10,520 nucleotides of DNA, from NCBI GenBank assembly GCA_012515825.1, contig JAAYXQ010000197.1, positions 1 through 10,520 of the forward strand, read 5' to 3'. The stretch's first letter is position 1. Every line of letters begins with the position of its first letter. The notes beneath the pieces are model-generated. The model saw nothing but the letters and a program-made list of their open reading frames with translations. It searched no databases and had not been told where the DNA came from. Positions 8,076 through 10,520 of this stretch are shown piece by piece. The position numbers and the translations under genes are program-made. The stretch is from Fibrobacter sp. (lineage in GTDB: Bacteria > Fibrobacterota > Fibrobacteria > Fibrobacterales > Fibrobacteraceae).

Positions 8076-9088
8076 TATTTGCTTGCTCCAATAGCTTCAG
8101 GAGGAGTGTAATCTTTATTGAGATATTGAACTTTATAGACTTTTCCTAAAGAATCCAAATAAGCCTTGATGGCTAATTGACGTTCTTGTTCCGCATTCAC
8201 ACGGAGGATATAGTCAATTTGGTGTTTATAGCTATCATACTTTCCATCATTTTTTTCTGTAAGCATGAAAAGTACAATTGCATCACTTGTTTCAAAAGCA
8301 TCGGAAATATCGCCCACTTTTAATTTAGAGATGGCTTTTTCAAAAGCACTTCCTTGAGACTTCGCTACAAAACGGTTCATTACGCCACCTGTTTTCTTAG
8401 CTTGAGGATCATCGCTATATTGAGCGGCTAAATTAGCAAAAGTAGCTTTACCCATACGTACTTGAGCAGCTAAACCTTTTAACAATTCTTTTTTATCATT
8501 TTTGTCTTGTGCCTTTTCTCCCTTTTTTATTTTGAGAATAATTTGAGCACCACTGATGCTGTCATTAATAGGCACTTTCTTCTTATTGAGTTCCCAATAA
8601 GCTTGACGTTCTTTTTCAGTAGGTTCTTTTGGATAAGGAACCTTTTTTTCTAAAAGAGTTTCACTTTGAACTTGTTGCTCAATTTTTTCCTTAAACTGAG
8701 CAAGAGTAGCTCCAGTCTTTTTCAACTCTTTTTGAAAAACTTCTTCATTAGGGAATTGAGATTTAAAAAACTTCACTAAACTATCTACTTTAGAAGCAGG
8801 TACTTTTATGTTTTGTTTTTTAATTTCTAGTTTCAAGAGTTCTTGACCGACTAAGTTATCAATCACAGCCCAACGCAATTGTTGCATTCCTTCTGGAGGA
8901 ATTTGACGCCCTTTGGCTTGCTGTTCACCGAGCATTCTTGCAAGACTATCTATTTTACCTTGAGAAATACCCGTTTTTTCAACGCGAATCACGTCTAAAT
9001 TTTTTCCGCTCATTAATTGTGCCGAAACGAAAACAGACGACAATAGAAGGAACAAAGAAAAATGACGAACAAAAGAGGATAAACGCAT
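8075..9088 (-). CDS. Secreted SurA/PpiC-like parvulin-domain protein, catalytic histidines replaced
   Basis: Probable periplasmic folding factor. The 337-aa protein begins with a signal peptide (basic start MRLSSFVR, hydrophobic FSLFLLLSSVFV, likely cleavage after VSA at residue 23; no lipobox Cys). A helical SurA-N-like region (about 30-165) has several Lys/Glu-rich helices. A parvulin domain follows (about 178-282), recognisable by FANLAAQYSDDP (217-228), GG at 234-235, and AFEKAISKLKVGDISDAF (248-265). Where parvulins have HIL at the first strand this protein has QII (182-184), and the second conserved His near the end is Ile or Val (about 271). Prolyl isomerase activity is therefore doubtful and a chaperone role more likely; that is inference. 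The start ATG at 9088 has AAGGG at 9099-9095. Its stop overlaps the prfB ATG. Not confidently SurA itself. Confidence 0.82.
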   Translation of the reverse strand: MRLSSFVRHFSLFLLLSSVFVSAQLMSGKNLDVIRVEKTGISQGKIDSLARMLGEQQAKGRQIPPEGMQQLRWAVIDNLVGQELLKLEIKKQNIKVPASKVDSLVKFFKSQFPNEEVFQKELKKTGATLAQFKEKIEQQVQSETLLEKKVPYPKEPTEKERQAYWELNKKKVPINDSISGAQIILKIKKGEKAQDKNDKKELLKGLAAQVRMGKATFANLAAQYSDDPQAKKTGGVMNRFVAKSQGSAFEKAISKLKVGDISDAFETSDAIVLFMLTEKNDGKYDSYKHQIDYILRVNAEQERQLAIKAYLDSLGKVYKVQYLNKDYTPPEAIGASK

Positions 9089-9097
9089 ATGTTTCCC

Positions 9098-9172
9098 TTA
9101 TTTAAAAGATGATAGCCCGAATATAGAAAAATATCTATTCTCAGACTTTGTAAAAATAAAGTATTCTCGCAT
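9098..9172 (-). CDS. Possible 24-codon small ORF between purL and the parvulin gene
   Basis: The ATG at 9172-9170 overlaps the purL TAA in a TAATG arrangement, the same junction seen at the parvulin gene/prfB and lolD/clpC boundaries. The frame runs 24 codons (begins MREYFIFTK, ends GLSSFK) to TAA at 9100-9098, and that stop overlaps the AAGGG ribosome binding site of the next gene. The peptide is rich in Phe, Ser and basic residues and resembles nothing I recognise. No Shine-Dalgarno sequence precedes it, so it could be translated only by reinitiation after purL. An open run of this length in AT-rich DNA is expected fairly often by chance, so I regard it as a candidate only. Confidence 0.17.
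   Translation of the reverse strand: MREYFIFTKSENRYFSIFGLSSFK
9119..9154 (-). promoter_or_regulatory. Weak promoter-like stretch and imperfect AT hairpin before the parvulin gene
   Basis: This is the only gap over 50 nt in the window (83 nt). On the minus strand it has TTTACA (9154-9149) as a possible -35 and TATATT (9125-9120) as a possible -10, but they are 23 nt apart, too far for a standard sigma-70 pair; TATTTT at 15 nt spacing is the other option. TATATT alone would place a transcript start about 25 nt before the ATG. GAATAGAT...CTATATTC (9140-9119) can form a short imperfect stem. It has neither the GC content nor the U-run of an intrinsic terminator. An internal promoter is possible but unproven. 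Confidence 0.22.
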
Positions 9173-10520
9173 TATTTTACAAATAGACGAGCATTACGGA
9201 ATAAACGCATCCAAGGGCCATCTTCGCCCCACTGTTTTGGATGCCAGCTATTCTGACAAGTTCTGAACACGCGTTCTGGATGAGGCATCATAATCAAAGC
9301 ACGCCCATCTACCGTTGTAAGGCCCGTAATTCCAAAAGGAGAACCGTTAGGGTTTAGAGGGTAACGTTCTGTATATCGATCAAAATGATCGACATAACGC
9401 AAACTCACAAGACCTGTATTGAGGCATTCGTCTGCCGAAGAACAAGAACTGAATTCAGCACGCCCTTCGCCATGAGCCACAGCAATAGGAAGAATACTAC
9501 CTTCCATGTCTTTCAAAAGAACCGATGGAGAAGCTTCAATTTTTACAGAAGAAAAACGAGCTTCAAAACGTTCAGAAGCATTTTGAACAAAACGTGGCCA
9601 ATGAGCGGCTCCTGGAATCAAATCTTTAAGATTAGAAACCATTTGGCAACCATTACAAATACCTAAGGTAAACGTATCTGGACGATGGAAGAAGGATTCA
9701 AATTCTTGCCTTGCCTTAGGATGGAACAAGATGCTCTTTGCCCAGCCTTCGCCAGCGCCTAAAACGTCACCGTAACTAAAGCCACCGCAAGCCACGAGCC
9801 CCTTAAAATCAGCCAAAGAAACACGACCTTCTAAAACATCGGTCATGTGAACATCAATGGATTCAAATCCTGCTTTATCAAAAGCAGCAGCCATTTCAAT
9901 TTCTCCATTCACGCCTTGTTCACGCAAAATAGCCATCTTAGGACGACTATTGAAATCGGCATTCACTTGAATATTGAAATTGATTTTTGGAGAAATACCT
10001 GGATCGTTTTTCTCCAGTTTTAATAAGTATTCGCTTTCAGCACATTCTGGGTTATCCCTTAATGCGGCAATTCGACGTGTTGTATCGCTCCAAATGGCAC
10101 GCAAATCAGACAAGTCTTCTTTATAGGCTCCAATTTCAAGAGCATAAGAATCATTTAAAGAACCAATTTCAAATACAATATCTCCGATTCCTGCAGAAGC
10201 AAAAGCCTCACGAACAGAATCCACTTGGTCTAAAGCCACTTGAATGACAGCACCTAACTCTTCGTTAAATAAGATGTCGAGTTCGTTACCAGCAAGTGAT
10301 TTAAGATCTAAAGAAACACCCGTGTGGCCAGCAAAAGCCATTTCTACAGCCGTAGTATAAAGACCGCCATCGGATTTATCATGATAAGCAAGGATTTTTC
10401 CATCAGCATTTAATTTTTGTATGGTTTCAAAGAAAGCACGAAGATCACGAGCAGAATCGACATCTGGAGCTTTTGCACCCACTTTCATAAAGACTTGAGC
10501 GGCAATAGATGCACCCATAC
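9172..10520 (-). CDS. purL: Phosphoribosylformylglycinamidine synthase, C-terminal part (cut by window edge)
   Basis: Large single-chain PurL, converting FGAR, glutamine and ATP to FGAM in purine synthesis. The window holds about 449 codons of some 1,300, with the frame open at 10520. The visible part starts in the second AIR-synthase-like half, with LAYHDKSDGGL (43-53) and LFNEELGAVIQV (83-94). It then contains the whole glutamine amidotransferase domain from about residue 193: nucleophile Cys288 in GICNGCQM (286-293), and His413 and Glu415 in MPHPERVF. The Cys-His and Cys-Glu spacings of 125 and 127 equal those of the E. coli triad as I know it. The end GEDGPWMRLFRNAR also matches proteobacterial PurL closely. 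The Met at 10518 is internal, not a start. The stop is followed by 83 nt, then the parvulin gene. Confidence 0.96.
   Translation of the reverse strand, partial: MGASIAAQVFMKVGAKAPDVDSARDLRAFFETIQKLNADGKILAYHDKSDGGLYTTAVEMAFAGHTGVSLDLKSLAGNELDILFNEELGAVIQVALDQVDSVREAFASAGIGDIVFEIGSLNDSYALEIGAYKEDLSDLRAIWSDTTRRIAALRDNPECAESEYLLKLEKNDPGISPKINFNIQVNADFNSRPKMAILREQGVNGEIEMAAAFDKAGFESIDVHMTDVLEGRVSLADFKGLVACGGFSYGDVLGAGEGWAKSILFHPKARQEFESFFHRPDTFTLGICNGCQMVSNLKDLIPGAAHWPRFVQNASERFEARFSSVKIEASPSVLLKDMEGSILPIAVAHGEGRAEFSSCSSADECLNTGLVSLRYVDHFDRYTERYPLNPNGSPFGITGLTTVDGRALIMMPHPERVFRTCQNSWHPKQWGEDGPWMRLFRNARLFVK

Noticed and set aside
9119..9140. Imperfect inverted repeat as a rho-independent terminator of purL
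   Set aside because: The stem is about six AT-rich pairs with a bulge and lacks a following U-run; it is too weak for a terminator.
1..10520. CRISPR arrays, tRNA or rRNA genes, insertion sequences, defence or phage genes
   Set aside because: No spaced direct repeats, cloverleaf-like segments, terminal inverted repeats or transposase/phage motifs were seen; nearly all bases are taken up by conserved housekeeping genes on one strand.

Overview
The window is a densely packed housekeeping segment in which every supported gene lies on the minus strand, so the order of transcription runs from high to low coordinates. Coding density is near 98 percent and base composition is moderately AT-rich (about 40 percent GC by eye). 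The signs point to a Gram-negative bacterium: a LolD-type ATPase with a LolC/E-type permease (lipoprotein release from the inner membrane) and a secreted SurA/PpiC-like periplasmic folding factor. ClpC with a UVR segment, a short-lid adenylate kinase and a plant-type DapB argue against an ordinary proteobacterium. A Fibrobacterota-like or other FCB-group host is a reasonable guess, but it is inference.

Layout in transcription order: the 3' part of purL (9172-10520, open at the window edge); an 83-nt spacer holding a possible 24-codon ORF and a weak promoter-like stretch; a secreted parvulin-like protein (8075-9088); prfB with a programmed +1 frameshift (8075-6974); lysS (6957-5464); a LolC/E permease (5459-4212); lolD (4219-3521); clpC (3521-1014); a short-lid adk (967-371); and the 5' part of dapB (337-1, open at the edge).

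From the parvulin gene down to clpC the junctions are 1-nt overlap, 16 nt, 4 nt, 8-nt overlap and 1-nt overlap. This is strong evidence for one transcription unit with translational coupling. adk (46 nt gap) and dapB (33 nt gap) probably belong to it too, since no terminator-like hairpin separates them. The unit joins translation (RF2, lysyl-tRNA synthetase), envelope biogenesis (periplasmic folding, lipoprotein sorting), proteolysis (ClpC), nucleotide metabolism (PurL, Adk) and lysine/peptidoglycan precursor synthesis (DapB).

No novel defence, mobile or CRISPR system is visible. The points most worth a second look are the prfB recoding site, which changes the gene model; the loss of both conserved parvulin histidines in the secreted folding factor; a candidate 24-codon ORF between purL and that gene; the plant-type DapB; and clpC placed in a lipoprotein-export operon instead of beside ctsR/mcsAB.
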